Part shown: one piece after another, positions 47,125 through 55,959 of the stretch
How the letters are laid out: each line of letters opens with the position of its first letter
Position numbering within the stretch: the stretch's first letter is position 1
Program-made: the position numbers and the translations under genes
Notes under the pieces: model-generated
Seen by the model: only the letters and a program-made list of their open reading frames with translations
Databases searched by the model: none
Told to the model about the DNA's origin: nothing
Assembly: GCF_031458255.1 (NCBI RefSeq)
Contig: NZ_JAVDYC010000001.1
Coordinates: forward strand, 3,667,001-3,731,000
DNA: 64,000 nt
Reading direction: 5' to 3'
DNA from: Catenuloplanes niger
Lineage (GTDB): Bacteria > Actinomycetota > Actinomycetes > Mycobacteriales > Micromonosporaceae

Positions 47125-47142
47125 CCGGCCCGAGCAGCCCGA

Positions 47143-47180
47143 ATCCCGGCGCCGCACCGGACGTCTGCGTCTGCCGGGAT
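47143..47180. terminator. possible terminator between convergent genes
   Basis: ATCCCGGC and GCCGGGAT form an 8-bp stem with a 22-nt loop, 18 bp past the TetR stop. No T-tract is present. A degenerate piece resembling the dispersed 87-bp element follows at about 47220-47248 on the minus strand. Confidence 0.4.
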
Positions 47181-47252
47181 CGGCCCCGGTCCGGTGAGTG
47201 GGCGTCGGTCCGGCGGGGCGCGGGCCGCGTCACGCCGGCAGCGGGAGCGTCC

Positions 47253-48206
47253 CTACGACTCCGCTTTGCGGCGGGCCGCCGCGCGGCGTTTTCCCTCGTG
47301 CATGGCGGCGACGCGGGCGACCGGGATGGTGCGGCCCTCGTCGATCAGGTCCGGTGGGAGCGGCTGCGGCTCCGGCAGCGCGTCGGCCCACGGGTCCGCG
47401 GCGGTGAGCAGCGCGGGCGCGGTGTGGATGGTGAAGTCGGCGGGGGTGATGTCGGTGAGGTCGTCCCAGGCGACCGGGAACGAGACCGGGACGCCGGGGC
47501 GCAGGCGGGGGCTGTAGGCCGCGGCCACGGTGGCGCCGCCGGCGCGGGTGGCGTCCAGGAAAACCTTGCCGTGACGGTCCTCGCGGATGAACGCGGTGGT
47601 GGCGAGCGCCGGGTCGACGCGTTCGGCGCGGGCGGCGAGCGCGCGGGTGGCGGCGGCGACCTGCTCGGTGTCCGCGTCCCGGATCGGCACGAAGACGTGC
47701 AGGCCCTTGGCGCCGCTGGTCTTCACGGCACCGGTCAGGCCGGACGCGGTCAGCGCCTCGCGGACCAGCGCGGCGGCGCGGACGGCGAGGCCGAACGAGC
47801 CGTCGTCCTCGGGCGGGTCCAGGTCGATGATCAGGTGGGTCTGGCGGTCCGGCGCGTCCGCGCGGGCCAGCGCGGGGTGGTATTCGACGGCGCGCTGGTT
47901 GCCGAACCAGAGCAGCGTGCGGCGGTCGTCGCAGAGCGCGTAGCGGATGGCGCGGTGCGACGCCTCAGCCCAGACCTCGGTGGTGCGCACCCAGGCCGGC
48001 GTGTACTTCGGGACGTTCTTCTGCATGAACGCGTCCTGGCCGCGCAGGACCCGGATGACGGAGAGCGGGCGGCCGGCGAGCTGCGGCAGGAAACGCTCCG
48101 AGACCGCGTCGAAGTAGTCGATCAGGTCGCGCTTGGTCGCCCCGGCACCGTCGAACAGCGGTGCGTCGAGGTTGGTCAGCTCGACCCCGTCCCGCGTCTC
48201 ACCCAT
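47253..48206 (-). CDS. stand-alone LigD-type DNA polymerase/primase domain
   Basis: A 317-residue protein of the archaeo-eukaryotic primase superfamily as in LigD. KRDLIDYFDAVSERFLPQL and RPLSVIRVLRGQD open the fold, LIIDLDPPEDDG carries the metal-binding Asp pair, and KTSGAKGLHVFVPI and FLDATRAGGATVAAAYSPR are the nucleotide-binding parts. Such domains add nucleotides during Ku-dependent end joining. Here the ligase and phosphoesterase domains are absent and no ku gene is adjacent, so this is the separated polymerase arrangement seen in many actinomycetes. It ends beside the degenerate repeat and begins 24 bp from the STAS-ATPase gene. Confidence 0.93.
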   Translation of the reverse strand: MGETRDGVELTNLDAPLFDGAGATKRDLIDYFDAVSERFLPQLAGRPLSVIRVLRGQDAFMQKNVPKYTPAWVRTTEVWAEASHRAIRYALCDDRRTLLWFGNQRAVEYHPALARADAPDRQTHLIIDLDPPEDDGSFGLAVRAAALVREALTASGLTGAVKTSGAKGLHVFVPIRDADTEQVAAATRALAARAERVDPALATTAFIREDRHGKVFLDATRAGGATVAAAYSPRLRPGVPVSFPVAWDDLTDITPADFTIHTAPALLTAADPWADALPEPQPLPPDLIDEGRTIPVARVAAMHEGKRRAAARRKAES

Positions 48207-48230
48207 CGGACCACCTTCCCACGCCGTGGC

Positions 48231-49034
48231 CTATCCGGCGAGGCGAAGCGCGGCCCAGACGGCCTTTCCCTGCGGCAGTGCGGCGCAGCCCCAGCGGTGC
48301 GCCTCGGCCTCGACGACGCGCAGGCCACGGCCGCGTTCGGCGAGCGGCGCACGCGGGTCACCGGCGCGGACCGGGCGGATCCGGGGTGCCGCCGGGTTGC
48401 CGTCCGCGACCACCAGATAGAGGTACGGCCGGCGCAGCGTCACGGTCACGTCGATCGGCGTGCCGCCGTGCTCGACCGCGTTGTTGACCAGCTCGGAGAT
48501 CACCGCCCGGGCGGAGTAGAGCAGGTCGTGCACGTCCCAACTGGTGCACGCGTCGCCGACGATCGAGCGCGCGAACGAGGCCGCCAGCGGGCCCGCGTCC
48601 AGCCGCAGGTGCTCCCACCGGCTGGACGCGCGCAGGTCACCGGCGGCGACGAGCGCCTTGTCCAGCGTGGCGTGCACGCGTACGCCACGGTTCAGCACTC
48701 GCAGCCGGGCGGCCACCGCGGGCCGGGCGACGAGCAGCAGCGGCGCCTCGGGGGAATGACCGGCCCGCCAGCGCGGGGCCACGAAGACCGCGAGCGCGCC
48801 GTCGTGCGCGATCCGCACCCGGTCCAGCGAGACGATCACCACGACCGGGCACTCGGCCAGCGCCTTGGTGATCACGGATCGGGCACGGGCGGCGCTGCGC
48901 AGCGTCAGCTCACCCTCGAACGCGATGAGGACGGCGCCGCGGCTGTCGTCGCGCGCCACTATCGCGGACAGCTGTCCGGTGCCGCTCACTGCGCACCCAC
49001 CCCGTCCGGTCGGGAACGTTGCCGTGTTCGTCAT
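48231..49034 (-). CDS. STAS domain fused to RsbW-type ATPase (partner-switching protein)
   Basis: A 267-residue fusion. Residues about 20-125 form a STAS-like anti-sigma antagonist domain (GAVLIAFEGELTLRSAARARS, then VVVIVSLDRVRIAHDGALAVF). Residues about 140-265 form a GHKL ATPase with the N box ARAVISELVNNAVEHGGTP and the G box VVADGNPAAPRIRPV, followed by RGLRVVEAEAHRWGC. The usual STAS phosphoacceptor Ser is not obvious: the segment around RIAHDGALAVF has none. Separate antagonist and kinase proteins are the norm, so the fusion is unusual. It may form a self-contained regulatory switch. No sigma-factor gene is adjacent. Confidence 0.88.
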   Translation of the reverse strand: MTNTATFPTGRGGCAVSGTGQLSAIVARDDSRGAVLIAFEGELTLRSAARARSVITKALAECPVVVIVSLDRVRIAHDGALAVFVAPRWRAGHSPEAPLLLVARPAVAARLRVLNRGVRVHATLDKALVAAGDLRASSRWEHLRLDAGPLAASFARSIVGDACTSWDVHDLLYSARAVISELVNNAVEHGGTPIDVTVTLRRPYLYLVVADGNPAAPRIRPVRAGDPRAPLAERGRGLRVVEAEAHRWGCAALPQGKAVWAALRLAG

Positions 49035-49134
49035 CGGACCGAGTCTCCGGGCCCGTCACCTCGCGCAACAGACCGGCAGTGCGTCGTTCCCCCGGACGGG
49101 CGGCCGCTTCACCGGCCGCCCGTGGCCCCGGCGC

Positions 49135-49791
49135 TCAGGACGCGGGCCGGAGCGCGGCGCAGGCCTGGATCGCGGCCGCGGTGGTGGCGTCCGCGGTGTT
49201 CGGCGCGGCCGGGTCGGTCACGCCGTTCTCGGTGAGGCAGTTGTCGTACGCGGCGGCGGCACCACCGTCGCCCTGCGTACCGACGGAGGCCGGTGTACCA
49301 CCGGAGGCCTGCGCGGTGCCGGGAGCCTGCGTGCCGCCCGGCCCGCCCTGGCCACCCGGGCCGCCGTCGCCCATCCGCGGCAGCGAGTCCTGGCACGCCT
49401 CGGTCGCGGCCGCCCAGGCCGCCGCGTCGACGCCGTCCGGCTTGAGCGCGGCCGCGAAGCCGCCACCACCTCGCTGGCCACCGCCGCCCGGCCCGCCGGA
49501 CGGGAACGCCGTCGGCCGCCCCGAGCCCTGCGGATCCGGCTGGCCCGAGCCCCGCACACCGGGCCGGCCGGAGCCCTGCGGAACCGGCTGGCGGGTGCCC
49601 CGGTCCGGGTTCGCGGTCGGGACCGTCACCTCGATGCCCTGCTCCGCGAGGCAGGCCGCGTAGGCGGCGAGCGCGTTCTGGCCGCCCGAGTCGCCGGACG
49701 CACCGGCACCCCCACAGCCCGCGGTCAGCAACAGCGCCGCGGATCCGGCCAGCGCGACGGCCGTCAGCCGCCGGTGGACCTGAGAACTCAC
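49135..49791 (-). CDS. Cys-containing secreted lipoprotein, function unknown
   Basis: A 218-residue predicted lipoprotein. A signal peptide ends in a lipobox LTAGC (Cys about 26), followed by a Gly/Pro/Ser/Gln-rich disordered middle. Two related Cys segments stand at each end of the mature part: YAACLAEQGIEV (about 44-55) and YDNCLTENGVTD. The middle has FAAALKPDGVDAAAWAAATEACQDSLP. I do not recognise the family by function. A GTG at 49791 follows a GAGGAGGAA ribosome site; the longer frame starting at 50082 overlaps the response regulator and is rejected. It is divergent from the OmpR-type two-component system. Confidence 0.85.
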   Translation of the reverse strand: MSSQVHRRLTAVALAGSAALLLTAGCGGAGASGDSGGQNALAAYAACLAEQGIEVTVPTANPDRGTRQPVPQGSGRPGVRGSGQPDPQGSGRPTAFPSGGPGGGGQRGGGGFAAALKPDGVDAAAWAAATEACQDSLPRMGDGGPGGQGGPGGTQAPGTAQASGGTPASVGTQGDGGAAAAYDNCLTENGVTDPAAPNTADATTAAAIQACAALRPAS

Positions 49792-49969
49792 AGCTTCCTC
49801 CTCGTTCGGAAGAGCCCATGCAACCGGGCGGACCTCCGAGCCGGGTCGGACGGCACTCGACGCGGGCTCGGAGACGTACCCTCGGAGGTTTTCGGTCCGC
49901 CGGACGTCCACAGGTGTTACACAGGGTCGATAAAGGTGCTGCTCAGATGGCGGGCACACGATCGGGACC

Positions 49970-50710
49970 ATGACGATGACGATGCACTCCGACTCACGCC
50001 AGGACCTGCGCCGCGCGGACGGCAGCCCGGTCCGGGTGCTGGTGGTCGACGACGAGTCCACGCTGGCGGAGCTGTTGTCCATGGCGCTGCGCTACGAGGG
50101 CTGGGACGTGCGCTCGGCCGGGGACGGCGGCGGCGCGGTGCGGGCCGCCCGCGAGTTCCGGCCGGACGCGGTGATCCTGGACGTGATGCTGCCGGACATG
50201 GACGGGCTGGAGGTGCTGCGCCGGCTGCGCGGGGAGGCGCCCGAGGTGCCGGTGCTGTTCCTCACCGCGAAGGACTCGGTGGAGGACCGGATCGCGGGGC
50301 TGACCGCGGGCGGCGACGACTACGTGACGAAGCCGTTCAGCCTGGAGGAGGTGGTGGCGCGGCTGCGTGGGCTGATGCGCCGGGCCGGCCGGGCCGCGCT
50401 GCGCTCGGACGCGGAGCTGGTCGTCGGCGACCTGACGCTGGACGAGGACAGCCACGAGGTGCGCCGCGGCGGCGACCAGATCACGCTCACCGCGACCGAG
50501 TTCGAGCTGCTGCGCTACCTGATGCGCAACCCGCGCCGGGTGCTGTCCAAGGCACAGATCCTGGACCGGGTGTGGAACTACGACTTCGGCGGCCAGGCGA
50601 ACGTGGTCGAGCTGTACATCTCGTACCTGCGCAAGAAGATCGACGCCGGCCGGAAGCCGATGATCCACACCATGCGCGGGGCCGGGTATGTCCTCAAGCC
50701 CGCGGACTGA
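49970..50710 (+). CDS. OmpR-family response regulator
   Basis: A 246-residue regulator. The receiver (about 20-135) has VLVVDDESTLAELL, the phospho-Asp in AVILDVMLPDMDG and Lys in DDYVTKPFSLEEV. The C-terminal winged helix (about 150-245) has ITLTATEFELLRYLMRNPRRVLSKAQILDRVW and ends HTMRGAGYVLKPAD, the usual family closing. It is translationally coupled to the kinase gene (23-bp overlap). Likely targets are its own locus, including the divergent lipoprotein and the downstream glycosyltransferases. Confidence 0.95.
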   Translation: MTMTMHSDSRQDLRRADGSPVRVLVVDDESTLAELLSMALRYEGWDVRSAGDGGGAVRAAREFRPDAVILDVMLPDMDGLEVLRRLRGEAPEVPVLFLTAKDSVEDRIAGLTAGGDDYVTKPFSLEEVVARLRGLMRRAGRAALRSDAELVVGDLTLDEDSHEVRRGGDQITLTATEFELLRYLMRNPRRVLSKAQILDRVWNYDFGGQANVVELYISYLRKKIDAGRKPMIHTMRGAGYVLKPAD

Positions 50711-52193
50711 CCGGCCGCGCGGGCCCCGGGGCTGGCCGCTGCGCACCCGGCTGGTCGCCACCATGCTGGCGCTGCTGGCCGCGGCCTGCCTGCTCATCTC
50801 GGTGGTGACCGAGCTGGCGCTGCACCGCAACCTCCAGGACCAGCTGGACCGGCAGCTGAACACGACCGCGGAGCGCGCGGAGAACTTCGGGCCGCCACCG
50901 GACGACGCTCCGATGCCGGACGACGGCGACCGGCCGGACCAGTGGATCGGGCGCGGGCAGCCGGCCGGCACGCTGGTGGCCTATCTGCGCAGCGACCACC
51001 GGACCGGCGTACGCATCCTCAGTGACGACCTGGCGGAGATCGACGCCACCGCCGCGCTGTCCGACGTCCTCGGCGCCGTGCCGGTGGACGGCCGGCCACG
51101 CACGGTCCACCTCGCCGGGTACGGCGACTACCGGGTGAAGGCGGAGTGGACCCGCGGCGGGGACCTGGTCGTCACCGGGCTGCCCACCGCGCAGATGGCG
51201 AACACGCAGGTGCAGGTCGCGGTGATACTGGCCGTCGTCACGGCGGGCGCGCTGGTCGTCGCCGGCGTCGCGGGAATCGTGATCATCCGGCGTACGCTGC
51301 GCCCGTTGCGCCGCGTCGCCGCCACCGCCGGCCGGGTCGCGGAGCTGGAACTCGACCGCGGCGAGGTGGCGCTGGCCGAGCGGCTGCCGGACGAGCTCAC
51401 CGACCCGCGCACCGAGGTCGGCCAGGTCGGCGCCGCGCTCAACCGCATGCTCGGCAACGTCGAGGCCGCGCTGGCGGCCCGGCACGCCAGCGAGACGCAG
51501 GTGCGGCAGTTCGTCGCGGACGCGAGCCACGAACTGCGCACGCCGCTGGCCGCGATCCGCGGGTACGCCGAGCTGACCCGCCGCAGCCGCGCGGAGGTCG
51601 CGCCCGAGGTGGCGCACGTGCTGAACCGGGTCGAGTCCGAGGCGAAGCGGATGACGCTGCTGGTCGAGGACATGCTGCTGCTGGCCCGGCTGGACGCGGG
51701 ACGGCCGCTGGAGCACGAGCCGGTCGATCTGGCGATGCTCGCGGTCGACACGGTCAGCGACGCGCACGCGGCCGGACCGCACCACGTCTGGCGGCTCGAC
51801 CTGCCACCGGAGGGTACGGACGTGGAGGTGCTCGGCGACCGTGCGCGCCTGCACCAGGTGCTGGCGAACCTGCTGGCCAACGCGCGCACGCACACGCCGC
51901 CCGGCACCGAGGTGACGGTCTCCGTGCAGCACCGGGGCGACCGCGCCGCGGTGCTGGTCGCCGACACCGGGCCGGGAATCCCGGCGGAGCTGCTGCCGCA
52001 CGTCTTCGAGCGGTTCGCGCGCGGCGACAGTTCCCGGTCGCGCGCCGCGGGCAGCACCGGGCTCGGGCTGGCGATCGTGCACGCGGTGGTGACCGCGCAC
52101 GGCGGGCGCATCGACGTACGCAGCCGGCCGGGCCGGACGGAGTTCCTGGTGTCGATGCCGCTGGCCATGAGCGCGGTCCCGGCGGGGGCATAA
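50688..52193 (+). CDS. OmpR-partner sensor histidine kinase
   Basis: A 501-residue membrane kinase with two helices (about 20-43 and 175-198) enclosing a roughly 130-residue extracytoplasmic sensor, a HAMP domain, HisKA with FVADASHELRTPLAAIRGYAELTRRSR (phospho-His about 285), and a HATPase domain with VLANLLANARTHTP, VADTGPGIP and STGLGLAIVHAVV. The start lies within the end of the regulator gene. The sensor domain has no recognised ligand motif. The downstream mannosyltransferase-like gene suggests cell-envelope signalling. Confidence 0.95.
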   Translation: MSSSPRTDRPRGPRGWPLRTRLVATMLALLAAACLLISVVTELALHRNLQDQLDRQLNTTAERAENFGPPPDDAPMPDDGDRPDQWIGRGQPAGTLVAYLRSDHRTGVRILSDDLAEIDATAALSDVLGAVPVDGRPRTVHLAGYGDYRVKAEWTRGGDLVVTGLPTAQMANTQVQVAVILAVVTAGALVVAGVAGIVIIRRTLRPLRRVAATAGRVAELELDRGEVALAERLPDELTDPRTEVGQVGAALNRMLGNVEAALAARHASETQVRQFVADASHELRTPLAAIRGYAELTRRSRAEVAPEVAHVLNRVESEAKRMTLLVEDMLLLARLDAGRPLEHEPVDLAMLAVDTVSDAHAAGPHHVWRLDLPPEGTDVEVLGDRARLHQVLANLLANARTHTPPGTEVTVSVQHRGDRAAVLVADTGPGIPAELLPHVFERFARGDSSRSRAAGSTGLGLAIVHAVVTAHGGRIDVRSRPGRTEFLVSMPLAMSAVPAGA

Positions 52194-52234
52194 TCTCACG
52201 GCCGTGCGCCCGTCACATCGGCATGCGCGTATTC

Positions 52235-52259
52235 CCAGCGTCCTCACAGCCTCGCCAGA
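52235..52259 (+). promoter_or_regulatory. possible OmpR-type direct repeats
   Basis: CCAG, CACAG and CCAG blocks stand at about 52235, 52245 and 52255, one helical turn apart, upstream of the glycosyltransferase gene. They could bind the adjacent OmpR-type regulator. The match is short and the call is tentative. Confidence 0.3.
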
Positions 52260-52358
52260 GGGCACGGTGAGATGCCCGGTCGATCCTGGTCACCGGGGCT
52301 GAACTTTGACCGGAAAGCCCGTCTTGTCGTGAATGCTGACTGCCGAAGGACGAAGCCG

Positions 52359-54644
52359 ATGACCTCGACGTTGCCCGCTGAGGGTCCGCCTCCCCCGAAG
52401 ACGCCGGACCCCGCCGAGACACCGGCCACCACCGAGACACCGGCCACCACCACCGAGACGCCGGACACCGTTGCCGCGGGCACCGAGACGCCGGACACCG
52501 TCGCCGCGGGCACCGAGACGCCGGACACCGTCGCCGCGGGCACCGAGACGCCGGCCGGGACGCGGTCGTGGGCGCGGCGGATGCTCCGCGGGCCCGACGA
52601 CGACCCGGCGTGGGCCCGTCCCGCGCTCTACGTGCTGCTGGTCGCCACCGCCGTCCTGTACATCTGGGATCTGCGCGCCTCCGGCTGGGCGAACTCGTTC
52701 TACGCGGCCGCGGTCCAGGCCGGCTCGGAGAGCTGGAAGGCGTTCTTCTTCGGCTCCTCGGACGCGGCCAACTTCATCACGGTCGACAAGACGCCGCTGT
52801 CGCTGTGGCCGATGGCGCTGACCGCCCGGGTCTTCGGCATGAACTCGTGGAGCATGCTGGTCCCGCAGGCGCTGATCGGCGTCGCCTCGGTCGCGCTGCT
52901 CTACGCCACGGTCCGGCGCTGGTTCCCGCCCGCGGCCGCGCTGCTGGCCGGCACGGTGCTGGCCGGCACCCCGGTCGCCGCGCTGATGTTCCGTTTCAAC
53001 AACCCGGACGCGCTGCTCGTACTGCTGATGATCGCGGCGTGCTGGGCGATGGTCCGCGCACTGGAGCGGGGCGCGACCACCTGGCTGCTGCTCTGCGGTG
53101 CCTTCATGGGCCTCGGCTACCTGGCCAAGATGCTCCAGGTGCTGCTGATCCTGCCCGCGCTCGGCCTGGTCTACCTGATCGCCGGCCCGCCGCGGCTCGG
53201 CAGGCGGTTCCTCCAGCTGCTCGGCGCGGCCGGCGCGATGATCGTCGCCGCCGGCTGGTGGATCCTCGCGGTCGAGCTGTGGCCGGAGGAGTCCCGGCCG
53301 TACATCGGCGGCTCGCAGAACAACAGCATCCTGGAGCTCACGCTCGGCTACAACGGTCTCGGCCGGCTCAACGGCAACGAGACCGGCAGCGTCGGCGGTG
53401 GCGGCACGGGCGCTCCCGGCGGCGGCGCGGCCGGGCCGGGTGGCGGCGGCAACGGCGGCGGCATGTGGGGCGAGGCCGGCATCCTGCGGATGTTCGACTC
53501 CGCGCAGGGCGGTCAGATCGCCTGGCTGCTGCCGGCCGCGCTGGTGCTGATGATCGCCGGGCTGGTGGTCACCGCGCGCCGGCCGCGCACCGACCGTACC
53601 CGTGCGGCGTTCGTGCTCTGGGGTGGCTGGCTCGTCGTCACGGCGCTCACGTTCAGCTTCATGCAGGGCATCTTCCACGCGTACTACACGGTGGCGCTGG
53701 CACCGGCGATCGGCGCGCTGGCCGGCATGGGCGGGTCGCTGCTGTGGTCCCGGCGGCGCAGCCCGTGGGCGATCGCGCTGCTGGCCGTGACGGTCGCGGG
53801 CACCGCGGTGTGGGCCTGGGTGCTGCTCGGGCGCAGCGCGGACTGGTACCCGTGGCTGCGCTGGACCGTGCTGGCCGGCGGGATCACGGCCGCGGTGGCG
53901 CTGGCGGCGACCAGCCGGCTGGCCGCGCGGATCGCGGTGCCGGTCGGCGTGGTCGCGGCCGCGATCTCGCTGGCGGCACCGGCGGCCTACGCCGTCAACA
54001 CCGCGGGTACGCCGCACACCGGCTCGATCCCGTCCGCGGGGCCGATGACGGCCGGCGGTTTCGGCGGCGGCCCGGGCGGCGGCGGACGCGGCGGCCGGGG
54101 CGGCTTCCCGGGCGGCGGCCAGGCACCTCCCGGCGGCACCGTCCCGCGGAACGACGGCCAGACCTTCCCCGGCGGCCAGACCTTCCCCGGCGGCCAGGGA
54201 ATGCCCGGCGGCGGGCAGGGCCTTCCCGGTGGGCGGGGCAGCGCCGGCGGCATGGGTGGCCTGCTCAACGGCTCCGCGCCGAGCGACGAGATGGTCGCGC
54301 TGCTGGAGAAGGACGCGGAGCGGTACACCTGGATCGCGGCCGCGGTCGGCTCGAACCGCGCCTCCGGGTACCAGCTGGCCACCGGCGACCCGGTGATGGC
54401 GATCGGCGGCTTCAACGGCACCGACCCGGCGCCCTCGCTCGCGCGGTTCCAGGAGTACGTGGAGCTGGGACAGATCCACTACTTCATCGGGGACGGCGGC
54501 TTCGGCGGCGGCGGGCGCGACGGCAGCAGCCAGGTCAGCGCGGAGATCGCGACCTGGGTGCAGGCCAACTTCGCGTCGCGGACCGTGGACGACACGACGA
54601 TCTACGACCTGACCGTGCCCGCCTCCGCGCCGCAGGGGAGCTGA
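52359..54644 (+). CDS. ArnT/PMT-like (YkcB-type) membrane glycosyltransferase
   Basis: A 761-residue membrane protein. A Thr/Pro/Glu-rich cytoplasmic N-terminus (about 1-70) contains three TETPDTVAAG repeats. About 11 hydrophobic helices (about 85-590) follow, beginning ARPALYVLLVATAVLYIW. SGWANSFYAAAVQAGSESWKAFFFGSSD and ITVDKTPLSLWPMALTARVFG are the family loops, the latter with the conserved D-K-P. An inserted glycine-rich stretch and a soluble C-terminal domain (about 595-761) complete it. Such proteins move a sugar from a polyprenyl-phosphate donor. It sits 6 bp upstream of a YkcC-like GT2 gene, its probable donor synthase, and behind a two-component system. Confidence 0.9.
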   Translation: MTSTLPAEGPPPPKTPDPAETPATTETPATTTETPDTVAAGTETPDTVAAGTETPDTVAAGTETPAGTRSWARRMLRGPDDDPAWARPALYVLLVATAVLYIWDLRASGWANSFYAAAVQAGSESWKAFFFGSSDAANFITVDKTPLSLWPMALTARVFGMNSWSMLVPQALIGVASVALLYATVRRWFPPAAALLAGTVLAGTPVAALMFRFNNPDALLVLLMIAACWAMVRALERGATTWLLLCGAFMGLGYLAKMLQVLLILPALGLVYLIAGPPRLGRRFLQLLGAAGAMIVAAGWWILAVELWPEESRPYIGGSQNNSILELTLGYNGLGRLNGNETGSVGGGGTGAPGGGAAGPGGGGNGGGMWGEAGILRMFDSAQGGQIAWLLPAALVLMIAGLVVTARRPRTDRTRAAFVLWGGWLVVTALTFSFMQGIFHAYYTVALAPAIGALAGMGGSLLWSRRRSPWAIALLAVTVAGTAVWAWVLLGRSADWYPWLRWTVLAGGITAAVALAATSRLAARIAVPVGVVAAAISLAAPAAYAVNTAGTPHTGSIPSAGPMTAGGFGGGPGGGGRGGRGGFPGGGQAPPGGTVPRNDGQTFPGGQTFPGGQGMPGGGQGLPGGRGSAGGMGGLLNGSAPSDEMVALLEKDAERYTWIAAAVGSNRASGYQLATGDPVMAIGGFNGTDPAPSLARFQEYVELGQIHYFIGDGGFGGGGRDGSSQVSAEIATWVQANFASRTVDDTTIYDLTVPASAPQGS
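52452..52541 (+). repeat. 30-bp tandem repeat in the glycosyltransferase gene
   Basis: Three nearly identical 30-bp units encode TETPDTVAAG, followed by a partial fourth unit encoding TETPAG. The copy differences are single bases. Confidence 0.93.
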
Positions 54645-54650
54645 GCCGCC

Positions 54651-55868
54651 GTGCCGATCACCGCAGGAGAGACCGCACCGCCCGCGATCACACCCGGCAC
54701 CGCCGCCCTCGACGTGGTCATCCCGGTCTACAACGAGGAGCGGGACCTGGAGCCGTGCGTGCGCCGGCTGCACGCGCACCTCAGCGCGTCGTTCCCGTAC
54801 CCGTTCCGGATCACCGTCGCGGACAACGCCAGCACGGACGGCACGCTCGAGGTCGGGCGGCGGCTCGCGGCGACGCTGCCCGGCGTGTCGGTCACGCACC
54901 TGCCGCGCAAGGGCCGCGGCCACGCGCTGAAGGAGGTGTGGTCCGCGTCCGGCGCGCCGGTGCTGGCGTACATGGACGTGGACCTCTCCACCGACCTGGC
55001 CGCGCTGCTGCCGCTGGTGGCGCCGCTGATCTCCGGGCACAGCGACGTGGCGATCGGGTCCCGGCTGTCCCGGAACGCGCGGGTGGTCCGCGGCGCCAAG
55101 CGGGAGATCATCTCGCGCGGCTACAACCTGATCCTGCGCGGCACGCTGCAGACCCGCTTCTCGGACGCGCAGTGCGGCTTCAAGGCGATCCGCAAGGACG
55201 TGGCCGACCGGTTGCTGCCGCTCGTCGAGGACACCGGCTGGTTCTTCGACACCGAGCTGCTGGTCCTGGCCCAGCGCACCGGCCTGCGCATCCACGAGGT
55301 GCCGGTGGACTGGGTCGACGACCCGGACAGCCGGGTCGACATCGTGTCGACCGCGATCGCCGACCTGCGGGGCATAGCCCGCCTCGGCCGCGCGCTCGCC
55401 ACCGGCCGCCTGCCCGTGGCCGAGCTGCGCACCCAGCTCGGCCGCGCCCCGCTGACCCCGGTCCCCGGCGTACCGGCGGGGATGACCGACCAGCTGCTGC
55501 GGTTCGCCGCGGTCGGCGTGGCGAGCACGCTGGCGTACCTGCTGATCTACGCGCTCCTCCGGGTCGGACTCGGCGCGCAGGCCGCGAACCTGCTGGCGCT
55601 GCTGATCACCGCGGTCGGCAACACGGCCGCGAACCGGCGCTTCACGTTCGGCGTGCAGGGCGCCCGCGGGGCCGCCCGACACCACGCGCAGGGATTGATG
55701 ATTTTCGTTCTCGGCCTGGCCCTGACCAGCGGATCACTGGCGGCGTTGCACGCAGTCACAGAGACCCCACACAGGGTCATTGAGCTGCTGATACTCGTCG
55801 TCGCCAACCTCACGGCCACCGTGCTGCGGTTCCTCCTGATGCGGGCCTGGGTCTTCACGAAGGCGTGA
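54651..55868 (+). CDS. polyprenyl-phosphate glycosyltransferase (GT2) fused to GtrA-like membrane domain
   Basis: A 405-residue protein. The GT2 catalytic domain (about 15-250) opens [21 protein letters not shown], has ADNASTDGT and the metal-binding DxD as [24 protein letters not shown] and [15 protein letters not shown] are typical of dolichyl-phosphate mannose synthase relatives. The C-terminal domain (about 280-405) has four helices of the GtrA family, opening [27 protein letters not shown] at 54651 follows the upstream stop by 6 bp. Together with the preceding gene it forms a YkcB-YkcC-like pair that could modify envelope glycopolymers. Confidence 0.92.
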   Translation: MPITAGETAPPAITPGTAALDVVIPVYNEERDLEPCVRRLHAHLSASFPYPFRITVADNASTDGTLEVGRRLAATLPGVSVTHLPRKGRGHALKEVWSASGAPVLAYMDVDLSTDLAALLPLVAPLISGHSDVAIGSRLSRNARVVRGAKREIISRGYNLILRGTLQTRFSDAQCGFKAIRKDVADRLLPLVEDTGWFFDTELLVLAQRTGLRIHEVPVDWVDDPDSRVDIVSTAIADLRGIARLGRALATGRLPVAELRTQLGRAPLTPVPGVPAGMTDQLLRFAAVGVASTLAYLLIYALLRVGLGAQAANLLALLITAVGNTAANRRFTFGVQGARGAARHHAQGLMIFVLGLALTSGSLAALHAVTETPHRVIELLILVVANLTATVLRFLLMRAWVFTKA

Positions 55869-55959
55869 CGAAACACCCCCGTTCCGACGCCGTCCGGCTC
55901 CCCGGGAACGACTAGAGTGGTCCGCCTCGGGGAGCGCTGGAAGCAGATTCGAAGACGGG

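Noticed and set aside
47253-48206. Complete non-homologous end-joining locus
   Set aside because: Only the LigD polymerase domain is present. No ku, ligase or phosphoesterase gene is near.
52290-55685. 1131-codon minus-strand frame over the glycosyltransferase pair
   Set aside because: It is antisense to two well-formed membrane proteins, is rich in Arg and Gly, and shows no recognisable domain.
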